From Robertkochia marina (GTDB lineage: Bacteria; Bacteroidota; Bacteroidia; Flavobacteriales; Flavobacteriaceae), in assembly GCF_004799345.1 (NCBI RefSeq), contig NZ_SSMC01000001.1, positions 62,001-126,000 on the forward strand: a stretch of 64,000 nucleotides of DNA, read 5' to 3'. The position numbers and the translations under genes were made by a program. Below, one piece after another: positions 7,971 through 17,239 of this stretch. Each line of letters opens with the position of its first letter. Position 1 is the first letter of the stretch. Below the pieces are notes generated by a model. The model saw only the letters and a program-made list of their open reading frames with translations. It ran no database searches and was not told the DNA's origin.

Positions 7971-8100
7971 AGAATAACGGGACTAATGCCTTCGAAAATA
8001 CACAAATTCCTTGCTTTGGCTGGGCTAAATAATAAAATATCATTTCTCAGCAGCAGGGGTTCAGACATTTGCAACACGGGTTACAAACTACTATGTAAAT

Positions 8101-8448
8101 ATGAGGTATCTTTATAGGAGTACTTTGATGATTCCGATCAAAATGAAATACAAGGTCACGTTTAAATCACATTTGAGTTTAACTGATATTCTGGCCCTCG
8201 ACAGGACGCGCCTGGCCAACGAGCGTACCTTCCTGGCCTATTTCCGGTCATTTGTGGTGTTTCTCAGCTCCGGACTGGCCATTGTAAAACTGGATATTCT
8301 TAAAGATATACTTTGGATAGGTTATTTGCTTATAGTGATAGGTCCGGTGTTGCTTTTTATCGGGGCAATCCGTTTTTACTATGTAAGACGACATATTAAA
8401 AAAATGTATGATTATGATGGGGAGCTCCCCGAAACCGATCAACCATAA
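8101..8448 (+). CDS. DUF202 family small membrane protein
   Basis: The product carries the DUF202 signature LALDRTRLANERTFLAYFRS followed by two transmembrane helices, the size and layout of YidH-type inner-membrane proteins. Function is unknown in the family. The start is uncertain: ATGs at 8101, 8128 and 8143 are in frame. A TATCTTTA box at 8107-8114 resembles a -7 element, which would favour 8128 or 8143 as the real start; I give the longest form. Confidence 0.8.
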   Translation: MRYLYRSTLMIPIKMKYKVTFKSHLSLTDILALDRTRLANERTFLAYFRSFVVFLSSGLAIVKLDILKDILWIGYLLIVIGPVLLFIGAIRFYYVRRHIKKMYDYDGELPETDQP

Positions 8449-8624
8449 ATCACAGATCATTTCGCGCTTCTATAAAACGATCATTGGAATAAGATTATAC
8501 CAGACCGAACCTACATGCATCGGGATCGAAGTATTTTGACAGTCCCGTCATAAAATGAAAATAAATTTTACAAGCCTGTAAAGTCTACCCGGGGCTTTAC
8601 CGGCCATTTGAAATCCAAAGAAAT

Positions 8625-9323
8625 ATGAAAACCCTTGGACTTATTGGGGGCACCTCCTGGTACTCTACTCTGGAATACTACAAACTGATCAACGAAATGG
8701 TGGCCGAAGAGCTCGGAAGCCAAACTAACCCCGAACTCATTATTTACAGCATTAATATTGAGATCATGCGTTCTCAGGACTGGGACCGCATCAATGAAAA
8801 ATACCTGGAAGTATCCAAAAAACTGGAAGCAGCCGGGGCCGAAGGCATCCTGATCTGCGCCAATACCCCTCACAAGGTATACAACTTTGTTCAGCCCAAG
8901 ATCAGTATCCCCATCCTCCATATAGCCAGGTCAACCGGGAGGGCCGCAGAAGATCAGTCATTAACCACCCTGGGATTGCTTGGAAACCGCCCCACCATGA
9001 CCCTGGGTTATATTCCGGAGATCCTGAAAAACGAATATGGTATCGAAACTCTCATTCCCGACAACGAAGGCAGTATTAACAAATCACACTATTTTGTTAG
9101 CAAAGAGCTCACCCGGGGGCAGTTTACCGAGAAGGCCAGGGAGTTTTATAGGGAACAGATCGACAAACTTAGATCCAGGGGTGCAGAAGGAATTATCCTG
9201 GGCTGCACCGAACTCCCTATTTTATTAGCCGACGAACAGTCTGACATCCCCCTGCTACCCACCACCGACCTGCACGCGCGAATGGCCGCTGATTTTATTC
9301 TTGGCACCGGGGTTTGGGAATAA
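8625..9323 (+). CDS. Aspartate/glutamate racemase family protein with altered first motif
   Basis: The 232-residue protein begins MKTLGLIGGTSW, typical of the amino-acid racemase family that uses two opposed catalytic residues and no cofactor. The second catalytic site is intact (GCTELP, Cys194, Glu196). The first motif, usually CNTxH or TNTxH, is ANTPHK here (Ala79-Asn80-Thr81...His83), with a Cys one position earlier (Cys78). Loss of the first acid/base residue could make it one-directional or change its role. Its expected product would be a D-amino acid for peptidoglycan. It stands alone, convergent with the next gene. Confidence 0.82.
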   Translation: MKTLGLIGGTSWYSTLEYYKLINEMVAEELGSQTNPELIIYSINIEIMRSQDWDRINEKYLEVSKKLEAAGAEGILICANTPHKVYNFVQPKISIPILHIARSTGRAAEDQSLTTLGLLGNRPTMTLGYIPEILKNEYGIETLIPDNEGSINKSHYFVSKELTRGQFTEKAREFYREQIDKLRSRGAEGIILGCTELPILLADEQSDIPLLPTTDLHARMAADFILGTGVWE

Positions 9324-9365
9324 GATGGTTTGAGGAACGAGTATGAGGGACGAGTTTTGGAATTT

Positions 9366-9398
9366 GGAAGTTTGAAAATTGGAAATTTTCAAACTTCC
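9366..9398. repeat. Perfect 15-bp hairpin between convergent genes
   Basis: GGAAGTTTGAAAATT is followed, after GGA, by its exact reverse complement. It lies 43 bases after the racemase stop and 24 bases before the end of the convergent TPR gene. There is no U-run on either side, so it is not a standard intrinsic terminator, but it could block read-through or form a cruciform. Confidence 0.6.
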
Positions 9399-9422
9399 GG
9401 TCAAAAAATCAAGGTTTTGTAT

Positions 9423-11522
9423 TTACTGCCCCTCTACCTCGATGGTTCTGGGTTGTTTGATCTCCAGTTCTGAAGGATTGTATTCCCCCGGAATAGGAAA
9501 GCCATGTTTACGCAAAAAGTCCTTGTAACGCTCATCGTTTCGGTAAGGGTCAAATTCAAAACGACTGTTAACCAGCTCTGCAAAAATTTTCGGGTGATCT
9601 AAATAGAAATACATGGAATCACGGTTGCCTTGAATCGCATAATAAAACGCCCAATCATTCTGATTTAATTCCAAACGGTAATCGTTAATAAATTCATCAA
9701 TAGCCGCCTTATCCTTTAATTGGGCGAGTGTCCAAAATTTAGCACTCGTTCTTGATACTTTAGAAAATTCTTCAAGTTCCTTAAGGGCATCCTCATACTT
9801 ACCCTGTTGGTATAATACATTTGATCTCATCCGGTTTACCTCAAGTGCATTTCTCTCATAACGACTAATATCAAGGGTATCTAAAATACTCAACGCCTTC
9901 TCATAGGCTCCATACTCCGCCAGGGCCTGAATATATTCTGACAGTATACCCAGGTTTTTTTTATCTAATGCATAAGCCGACTTCGCATATTTAACATAAT
10001 TCTCATTATCATTAAAAACGCCATCGTAATACCTGGCTATTTGTTGATGCCATTTAGCATTGCCGGGGTCTTTTTCTAATTGTTCGATGAGGGCTTTCCC
10101 CGCATAGGTGGGGTCATTCTCTGCAACACCTGTCCACCAGGTATTCGCCCACCAGTGTTCATCTTCATCCCAACCAAGATCATGTGTCTTTAAATGATCG
10201 TAGGCGGCGTCATAATCTCCCTTTTGATTGAGGTAATAGTAATAGGTTCTATTTATAGAAGGAGAATACGGATCGAGTTTATGGGCTTTCTCCATATGTT
10301 GATAGGCACGAAGCGTATCAGGGGCAAAAGGGGAAGTATAAAGGTAATAGGCTATCTCATTAATTAACGGTTGGTTGGGATGGATAGCCAACGCCTTTTC
10401 AAGCCAATATTCTGTTTGTTCATAATTAAGTTCCCGATAACTCAGATCGCTTTTAAGGATTAAGGCATGCATATTCTGAGGATCAAGTTCCAGACTCTTC
10501 CTGGTAAGACTATCAATCTTGCCCAAGGTTTCCGTTTCTCCTCCATACTCCCAAACGTCATTCAGAAGCACCCAGGCTTTCAGCGCATAGACATCGGCAT
10601 ATCCTGAATCCAGGGCAATGGCTCTGTTCAGTAATTCTTTAACGGTTTTTTCATCTTCACGGTTACCTCTGTCTAATAACATCACAGCTCTGTTTACCAA
10701 TTCATAGGCCTGCAGGCTGGAAGTAGGTAACTTCACCAGTTCCCGATCTTCTTCAGTACTAATGGCTACTTTTAATTTTTCTGCAATAGCCCTGGAAATG
10801 CGCTCCTGAATATGATGCACTTCCTTAAATTCTTCCCTGAAAACCTCATTCCAAACAGGATGATCATTGCTATCAATGAGCTGCACATTGATACGCATGT
10901 ACCCGTCATGTATACTGACATTGCCTTCCAACACATAATTTACCCCGAGCTCCTGCATGATCTCAGGCACACTTTTTTCACTACTCTTATAGCGTGCAGC
11001 CGAGGTATTTGAGATAACGTTCAGTTCAGACAACAAAGCCAGATTGCTCTGTACATCGGTAGTCATGGCCTTGCTGAACCATTCACTGTCTTCCCCGGGG
11101 CTTTCATCATCAAAGGGCAGTACCACGATAGCGGTATTTCTGGATGGCTCTTCTGATTGATTATCAGCCTTATTCAAAACAGGGGTACCCATTAAAAGAT
11201 TTACTGCCACGGCTACCACTAACATAACCACAATAAGAATATTCAGCCTTTTGTTAATGACATGGCTCATACTCTCACCGGGTTGCACCTCTGAGGTTCT
11301 TTTAACTCCCTCTGTGGTGGCCTCATATACCCAGGAAAAAACGATCCAAATAGGAAAACCGATAAATAGTAAAACCGTTATGAATTTGGTAACCCCTGAA
11401 GGGACTTCAAAAAGGGGTGCCAGAATCGAAATCACCTGCAATACCACCCAGGCAACGACCACATAGGCAATGGCTGCCTTGATCACATTACGGCGCTTTA
11501 GCTCTTCGAAGAAGTTTTTCAT
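9423..11522 (-). CDS. Membrane-anchored TPR protein with TolB/FlgO-like domain
   Basis: The N-terminus FFEELKRRNVIKAAIAYVVVAW and helices to about residue 115 are the usual head of a widespread family of membrane-TPR signalling proteins, often annotated adenylate-cyclase-like. Residues about 130-260 carry IVVLPFDDESP...VQSNL, ELGVNYVLEGNV, the periplasmic FlgO/TolB N-terminal-like region. Residues about 270-600 are tetratricopeptide repeats. There is no cyclase or DNA-binding domain. I start at ATG 11522 (MKNFFEELKRR); an ATG 5 codons upstream is possible. The role is unknown, probably a scaffold or sensor. It is a single gene. Confidence 0.8.
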   Translation of the reverse strand: MKNFFEELKRRNVIKAAIAYVVVAWVVLQVISILAPLFEVPSGVTKFITVLLFIGFPIWIVFSWVYEATTEGVKRTSEVQPGESMSHVINKRLNILIVVMLVVAVAVNLLMGTPVLNKADNQSEEPSRNTAIVVLPFDDESPGEDSEWFSKAMTTDVQSNLALLSELNVISNTSAARYKSSEKSVPEIMQELGVNYVLEGNVSIHDGYMRINVQLIDSNDHPVWNEVFREEFKEVHHIQERISRAIAEKLKVAISTEEDRELVKLPTSSLQAYELVNRAVMLLDRGNREDEKTVKELLNRAIALDSGYADVYALKAWVLLNDVWEYGGETETLGKIDSLTRKSLELDPQNMHALILKSDLSYRELNYEQTEYWLEKALAIHPNQPLINEIAYYLYTSPFAPDTLRAYQHMEKAHKLDPYSPSINRTYYYYLNQKGDYDAAYDHLKTHDLGWDEDEHWWANTWWTGVAENDPTYAGKALIEQLEKDPGNAKWHQQIARYYDGVFNDNENYVKYAKSAYALDKKNLGILSEYIQALAEYGAYEKALSILDTLDISRYERNALEVNRMRSNVLYQQGKYEDALKELEEFSKVSRTSAKFWTLAQLKDKAAIDEFINDYRLELNQNDWAFYYAIQGNRDSMYFYLDHPKIFAELVNSRFEFDPYRNDERYKDFLRKHGFPIPGEYNPSELEIKQPRTIEVEGQ

Positions 11523-11901
11523 GTGGTTGAAATTCATTACAATATAGAAAATTTTTGTGTAGGGATGTGGGGGGACCGAGCGTTTAAAAATCAGCCAGTG
11601 GCTGTTTTTAGCGAAGGGGCCAGCCGGCGCGAGGGATGGATAGTTATTTTAGTGATATAGGGATGTAGGGATGGTAGATTATAAATGGTAAATGATAGAT
11701 TTCTTCGGGGAGTACCGCAGCCTTCGGCTATAACCACCCCACTCCTGCGGAGCACCCCTCCTTCAGAACCACCCCGCTCAAGCCGTTGGTGCGACCACCC
11801 CTCCTTGAAAAGGAGGGGAATAGTTTCGTTTCAAAAAAGTGTTTAGTACTTCCCTCCTGCATACCTCCGTACCCCGTACCCCGTACCACGTACCCCGTAC
11901 C
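11523..11901. other. Intergenic repeat cluster
   Basis: No gene is seen. It contains a hairpin copy with CAGCC/GGCTG stem and the GCGAAGGGGCCAGCCGGCGC flank (about 11585-11631), G+C-rich dyads around CCACCCCxCTCCTGCGGAGC (11700-11795), the right arm of the 74-bp inverted repeat, and a 7-bp-period stretch of GTACCCC units (about 11869-11900) that runs to the stop codon of the MBOAT gene. Confidence 0.6.
11796..11869. repeat. 74-bp inverted repeat, right arm (partner 4704-4777)
   Basis: The reverse complement of 4704-4777 is found here with three substitutions. The identical core includes AAAAGTGTTTAGTACTTC. A shorter relative of the CACCCCTCCTT...AAGGAGGG part occurs near 28430. Confidence 0.85.
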
Positions 11902-13560
11902 TTAAAACTGGAAATAAATAAACGGCTGAAAATCGCTCGAAAAGGCCTGGTAACACAGTACCCCGACTACAGCAACCGCCCCTACCTTCACCGGCATCGG
12001 ACTGCGGCCGTAGAGGCCCTGAAGACCGTCTTTTGTGGATTGGGGTAACCAATGGGTGATGTACCCAACCAGCATGACCCAGAACACCGAGCTATAAGCA
12101 CTCAGCACGGTTCCTGCCCCGGCCCAGTCAAAATTATTCCAGATCTGGTTGTAGAGCATACTGATCTGCTCCATGCTCTCTCCCCGGAAATAGATACGGG
12201 TAAAGGTGATAAAAATGAAAGTGACCAGGATCTTCCAGGCATGGACCAGCATTCCTGTTTTGTTTTCCCAGGGACTCACCTTTCTCCAGAATTTATACAC
12301 CACGATGCCAAGGCCGTTCAGACCACCCCAGATCACGAACTTCCAGGAAGCCCCGTGCCAGAGTCCGCCAATGAGCATGGTCAGCATCAGGTTGATATTG
12401 GTATTGATGTGATTCTTTACCGTGGGTGAAAACCGGGCACCTAACACGGCTACCCCTACTAAAGAAGGGATCAGAATATACGTCCATATGTTGCCAAAGG
12501 CAATCATCACCCCGAGAAGGATAACCCCTAAAATAATATAGGAAGCCCTGGTTCCTTCACGATTACCTCCCAGGGGGATATATAGGTAATCCCGCAACCA
12601 GGTGGATAAAGAAATATGCCATCGTTTCCAGAAGTTCCCGCAATTCTCTGCCTTATAGGGAGAGTTAAAGTTGGTGGGCAGCTTATACCCCATTAAAAGG
12701 GCCAGTCCGATAGCGATATCGGTATACCCGGAGAAATCACCATAGATCTGCAGGGAGTACCCTATCATAGCCATGACGTTCGTAAATCCGGAATACATAT
12801 CGGGGGTATCGAACACCCTGTCAAGAAAATGCATGGCAATAAAATCGGCAAAGATCATCTTCTTGATCAACCCTTTCAGGATCATAAAACTCCCCCGGTT
12901 AAAATCGTCACGAGTTATCCGGGTAGGTGCATCGATCTGGGGTACAAAATTCTCTGCCCGCACAATGGGTCCTGCCACCAGCTGGGGGAAGAAACTCACA
13001 TAAAATCCGAAATCGAGAATGGAGTTAAGGGGTTTGACCTTATTACGATAAATATCCACACTGTAACTGATGGTCTGGAAGGTAAAGAAAGAGATACCCA
13101 CCGGCAGGATGATCTTATCTACCGTAAAGTAATTTACCGTGGTAAAGCTATTACTCCATTGGGCCAACCAGTTAACTACCTCATAATCGGTCTGGAATAA
13201 ATAATTAAAGGAATCGGTAAAGAAATAGGCATACTTAAAGTAGCACAGAGTACTCAGGTTAACGATAACACTTAGGGTTACCAGCACCTTTCTTCGCAAG
13301 GGATCATCGCTCCTGTATATGCCCTTCCCTATAAAATAATCGACAATGGTGGAGAATATCAGCAGCCCGATAAACATGCCACTGGTCTTGTAATAAAAGA
13401 AAAGTGAAATGAGAAACAGGTATACATTCCTGATACGGATACGTTTGTATACAAAGGCAAAGATCAGGTAGATCACCCCGAAAAAGATCCAGAAATTCGC
13501 CTGGGTAAAAATGAGGGGGAAATCTTCTGTAAACGTGAAAATATCTTTAATTCTGTTCAC
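11902..13560 (-). CDS. MBOAT family O-acyltransferase (AlgI/DltB-like)
   Basis: The 552-residue polytopic membrane protein has the MBOAT hallmarks: YGDFSGYTDIAIG (273-285), FWKRWHISLSTWLRDYLYIPLG (His315) and GGLWHGASWKFVIWG (catalytic-type His402). This family moves acyl groups across the membrane to exported glycans, as AlgI does for alginate. It is the last gene of a three-gene operon and overlaps the upstream SGNH gene by 14 bases. The SGNH neighbours suggest they finish transfer in the periplasm, as AlgJ/AlgX do. The polysaccharide acceptor is not identifiable here. Confidence 0.92.
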   Translation of the reverse strand: MNRIKDIFTFTEDFPLIFTQANFWIFFGVIYLIFAFVYKRIRIRNVYLFLISLFFYYKTSGMFIGLLIFSTIVDYFIGKGIYRSDDPLRRKVLVTLSVIVNLSTLCYFKYAYFFTDSFNYLFQTDYEVVNWLAQWSNSFTTVNYFTVDKIILPVGISFFTFQTISYSVDIYRNKVKPLNSILDFGFYVSFFPQLVAGPIVRAENFVPQIDAPTRITRDDFNRGSFMILKGLIKKMIFADFIAMHFLDRVFDTPDMYSGFTNVMAMIGYSLQIYGDFSGYTDIAIGLALLMGYKLPTNFNSPYKAENCGNFWKRWHISLSTWLRDYLYIPLGGNREGTRASYIILGVILLGVMIAFGNIWTYILIPSLVGVAVLGARFSPTVKNHINTNINLMLTMLIGGLWHGASWKFVIWGGLNGLGIVVYKFWRKVSPWENKTGMLVHAWKILVTFIFITFTRIYFRGESMEQISMLYNQIWNNFDWAGAGTVLSAYSSVFWVMLVGYITHWLPQSTKDGLQGLYGRSPMPVKVGAVAVVGVLCYQAFSSDFQPFIYFQF

Positions 13561-14848
13561 CGATAGTCTTGAAATGGGTTAATAAACTGTTCACGGGTCT
13601 TGAGGTCATCTGCTCCCATTGCTTCACCAGGGCATCTAACAACAGGTCTGCTTTAACGCTATATCCGGGCAGGGTAAAATGAATACGGTCGTTGGGCATG
13701 AGCTCCTTCTGATACCATTGCCCTGAGGCTCCCAGGCCTCCCATGACCTCATAAAAATCCCACACAGCCATTTGGTGTCGTCTGGCAAGTTCATGAATGA
13801 TCTTTTGTTGCTTTTCAGTATGCGGATTGGGGTGCCGGCGCTTATAATAGGAATCGTTTGGTACGGTCAATAAAATGGCACATTCCGGGTTTACCCGCTT
13901 TACCATTTGCAGGAACTCTTCATACTGGGATTCAAACTTTTCAGGCTTAAAATTGGGGGTATAGGCATCGTTGGTACCAATGGAAATAATAAAAAGATCG
14001 GGCGAATACAGGGCAAGCTGTTCTTCAAAAAGATCACACCTGAAATAGGAATCAAATTTTGCCCCATTAGCTCCTATAGATGTGTATTCAATACCGGGTT
14101 CATCATTCATCATTTCAAGCCCCATGAGAAGAAATTCGGTATCTCTGCCTGCGTCAAATTTTCGTTCAACGACCAGTGATATTTCCTCGATATCACTGTT
14201 AAACCGAAATTCCCGGTATTTACCCTGATCAACAATGGTATCCATGACCACCAGGTCGGGTTCTGTAACCCTTACGTCATAATCGTCTGTCCAGGTATCG
14301 TAAAACACCCTTAACCGGTTAAAGCAGTAACGGGTATTAAGAACATCGTTCTTATAGTTGCTTTTTACCACTATGGTATCTCTTACCCTGCAAAAGGCAG
14401 CTGTAACTCCAGACAGGCCCCAGGTACTTTGATGATGATTGACCGAACACCGGTAGCCTTCCCAGAGATCGTTATTGGCCTCTACCCTGTAATTCAACGG
14501 ATTGTTAGTATGCGCAAGATGGTAAGGAAATACGAAGCCTCGCTGACTGGTGGCCACCTCGCTCATGTTCTGAAGGTAGGTTCTCAGTTTATTGGAATAA
14601 AAGTCGGCCTGAATGTGAGAACCGCCAATATGCATGATATGAAGCTTTTCCCGTTTGCCGCTGTACACACTGTCGAGCTTGGAGAAAAAGCGACTAAACT
14701 CAGGAGATTCTTCGGCATAGTACAAAGTATTCGCCTCCAGGTTCACCAAGTCCGGATACACGGTAATTACACTATCAAGCACATAGTTTTGGGAAAGGGC
14801 CGTAAATACCCAAAGCATAGCAGCAAGTCCCGGTAAAAGTTTCCTCAT
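13547..14848 (-). CDS. Periplasmic SGNH hydrolase-fold protein, acyltransfer partner
   Basis: The 433-residue protein has a signal peptide (MRKLLPGLAAMLWVFTALSQ) and all SGNH blocks: GGSHIQAD with the nucleophile-type Ser77, a Gly block near 259 (IGANGAK), GTND (291-294) and DRIH (Asp387, His390). These give a complete Ser-His-Asp set. It lies between a second SGNH gene and the MBOAT gene with a 3-base gap and a 14-base overlap, so it is likely to act as a periplasmic O-acetyltransferase or esterase on the same glycan. Confidence 0.85.
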   Translation of the reverse strand: MRKLLPGLAAMLWVFTALSQNYVLDSVITVYPDLVNLEANTLYYAEESPEFSRFFSKLDSVYSGKREKLHIMHIGGSHIQADFYSNKLRTYLQNMSEVATSQRGFVFPYHLAHTNNPLNYRVEANNDLWEGYRCSVNHHQSTWGLSGVTAAFCRVRDTIVVKSNYKNDVLNTRYCFNRLRVFYDTWTDDYDVRVTEPDLVVMDTIVDQGKYREFRFNSDIEEISLVVERKFDAGRDTEFLLMGLEMMNDEPGIEYTSIGANGAKFDSYFRCDLFEEQLALYSPDLFIISIGTNDAYTPNFKPEKFESQYEEFLQMVKRVNPECAILLTVPNDSYYKRRHPNPHTEKQQKIIHELARRHQMAVWDFYEVMGGLGASGQWYQKELMPNDRIHFTLPGYSVKADLLLDALVKQWEQMTSRPVNSLLTHFKTIGEQN

Positions 14849-14851
14849 GCA

Positions 14852-16303
14852 TTAGTCGTTTAGGTCCATGTTCAGGGCTGTATAGAACAATTCGGAGATC
14901 ACCTTGGTTCCGGAACGGGAAAAGTGGGTGTAATCGGCCTTCGCCAATTCCTGATCTACCCAGTGCTGCATGGAGTTGGAGCCACCCATGGCTTCAAACA
15001 TACTCCAGTAGGCGATCCCGTTCTCAAGACACACCTCCCTTAATTTTTCATTCAGATAAGGCAGGTGTTTATAGCTTATATATTGTCCGTTTTCCAGGGT
15101 CGACATATCAGAAGGTCCGATAAAGATCACACTGGCGTCCGGCTGTGTTCTGCGAACCCACTTCAGGTTAGTCATTACATATTTCGCATATTTATCGATG
15201 GCCTTTGGAGTGGTCAGATAGGGCACTGAATTTCCGCCATATTGAAAAATAAATATTTTAGGATCCAATTCAGCCATCATCGCACCGAAATTTTGTCGGT
15301 CTAATTTGGTAAATACCGTCCCTGATGCCCCCCTCATAGCTACATTATCCAGGGTTACTCCGGAGTTGCCATCAAAGGTTAGTCCGTAAAAATCAGGGCT
15401 GATCTGAGACCGGAGAACGATCTTCATATCGGTGGGGGCCGTGTCAAGGTCTATGCGGTAATTACGATATCTCAGATCGGCTTCCAGGCTGTCTTCCCGA
15501 ATCAGCTCTCCATTGTTATAGACTTCGATCTTTAAGGGGGTTTGTATATGCCCCATGTGCAAACCAACCCGGTTAAAGTTTCTTATTCTTTTATAAGACA
15601 CCCGGGTAGCAGCAATATCGATGGTGGCCTCAGTGATAGGAATGGTATCCAGAGACACACTATCGCGATGTACAAAAGGAGTAAAACGAGACAGGGAGGT
15701 AAAGGCTCCGTATTTCTTATGTTCAAATTTTTCCTGGTTCGGATCAAAGGCTGCGAAACGCAACCAATTCTCTGAAGGAGTAACCTTCGCTTTTAACTGG
15801 TGATAAAGCTGCTTTACCGGAACAAATCCGGGTCCTTCTCCGCCATATTGGGTTTGCAGCCTGTTACGAACATAAGCCGAAATACGGTCACCCTCTAACT
15901 GACTGTCACCGTAATGAATAATACGGCAATCTCCTGAGGCCAGTTGTTTTTTTAATCGGGCTATCAATTCAGGCTTATTATCGGGCCAGTCAACACGACG
16001 TATCCTGGAGGTATCTATTTTTCGGTAATCGATAACCGGCTCTTCTTCTATGGGTAACTCTTCATTTAAGACCACCTGTTCAATATTCGCTACAATGCTG
16101 TCGATCTCTCTGGTATCGGTTTTTGATCGCTTACCCGACATAAGAAAGGTGTCGGTAGTAGGGTATTTGATCACCTCATCAAAGACAGTGAACCCGTCCT
16201 GACTTTTACCCGCCTGATCCGTTTGGGCTTCACTGATATAGGTAAATCCAAACAATACCAGGAGGCAGGTAATAATAAATATGCTAATGGTCTTGGGGTT
16301 CAT
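14852..16303 (-). CDS. Membrane-anchored SGNH hydrolase-fold protein
   Basis: The 483-residue protein has an N-terminal hydrophobic segment (residues 5-24), a low-complexity acidic linker, then GDSQLEGDR with Ser134, YGGNS as the Asn block and DYTHFSRSG with Asp457 and His460. It is the first gene of the MBOAT operon. Its sequence differs from the second SGNH gene well beyond the motifs, so the two are not recent duplicates and may divide the work (relay versus transfer). The start codon has a hydrophobic signal right after it. Confidence 0.85.
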   Translation of the reverse strand: MNPKTISIFIITCLLVLFGFTYISEAQTDQAGKSQDGFTVFDEVIKYPTTDTFLMSGKRSKTDTREIDSIVANIEQVVLNEELPIEEEPVIDYRKIDTSRIRRVDWPDNKPELIARLKKQLASGDCRIIHYGDSQLEGDRISAYVRNRLQTQYGGEGPGFVPVKQLYHQLKAKVTPSENWLRFAAFDPNQEKFEHKKYGAFTSLSRFTPFVHRDSVSLDTIPITEATIDIAATRVSYKRIRNFNRVGLHMGHIQTPLKIEVYNNGELIREDSLEADLRYRNYRIDLDTAPTDMKIVLRSQISPDFYGLTFDGNSGVTLDNVAMRGASGTVFTKLDRQNFGAMMAELDPKIFIFQYGGNSVPYLTTPKAIDKYAKYVMTNLKWVRRTQPDASVIFIGPSDMSTLENGQYISYKHLPYLNEKLREVCLENGIAYWSMFEAMGGSNSMQHWVDQELAKADYTHFSRSGTKVISELFYTALNMDLND

Positions 16304-16504
16304 GCTCCAATTTTTCCAGTTGTTCGCAATTTAAAAAATAAATGATGTCTGCGGGTACCTGCAACCGATCAATATGCAGTTAACCGCTAAACAGGTTATA
16401 ATTCCAACTGAACAGAAGTTGCCGGAAAGATCACCCCAAAAGATGTATCTTTTAGTTCCCATTCCATGAGACTCTTCTGCTCTAAACAGTAAACTTTTGT
16501 TTTT

Positions 16505-17209
16505 ATGAGATATTGCGCAATCCTTCTGATTGTTTTCGGGGGTTTTGGCTCAAGGGCCCAGGAATCATCGGCAGAAACCCTTTTTCGGGAGTTACAGCTG
16601 GAGATCTGGCAGATCGAAGAACACCTGACCGACGAACTAGCCGATCGAAGTTTTAACTACTCTTACCTGATCATTAAAGAGGATGACACTACAAAATACG
16701 AGGCGAATTTTGACCCGAGACGTCCGTCAGAAGAACGCTGGCAATTAACAGCCTACAACGACAGCACCCCTTCAAAGCATCATAAAAAGGAATTCCGGGA
16801 ATTCAGAACCGCCCCTGTGGAGCGTCCGCATGCCCTTATCGATACAACACGCATCGCTATCCTGGAGAATTCGGAAACCAAGTTAGCAATAGAATTCTAC
16901 TACAATAAAGAAGAGCTTCCTGAACATTTAGAGTACCTGAAAAAGTGCAAAGGTGTTGCCTGGTTCAGTAAAACAAGTAAACACCTTGAGCGCACAGAGA
17001 TCTCTAACACGGCTCCCCTGGAATTCCGACTACTGCCGGTCCATTCATTCCACCGAAGCGTCTTTTTTGAACCTGCCGGCCGGGATAAAACCCTTCTTAT
17101 CAAGGAAGAACAAACCGAGATCATGGCCGATGTTTTTGGCAGAACCACCAGGGTTAAAGAGATCAAATCGTACAGCAATTACGAAATAATTTCAGAAGGG
17201 CATAAGTAA
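16505..17209 (+). CDS. Secreted protein of unknown function
   Basis: The 234-residue product has a signal peptide (MRYCAILLIVFGGFGSRAQ). The mature part is charged, with helices near residues 22-45 (SAETLFRELQLEIWQIEEHL) and a beta-rich remainder; no family motif is recognised. It is divergent from the MBOAT operon, with 201 bases between, and convergent with the DUF4130 gene 30 bases downstream. Confidence 0.7.
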   Translation: MRYCAILLIVFGGFGSRAQESSAETLFRELQLEIWQIEEHLTDELADRSFNYSYLIIKEDDTTKYEANFDPRRPSEERWQLTAYNDSTPSKHHKKEFREFRTAPVERPHALIDTTRIAILENSETKLAIEFYYNKEELPEHLEYLKKCKGVAWFSKTSKHLERTEISNTAPLEFRLLPVHSFHRSVFFEPAGRDKTLLIKEEQTEIMADVFGRTTRVKEIKSYSNYEIISEGHK

Positions 17210-17239
17210 AATTTTGGCGAGGCACTTATGCAACCCGAT

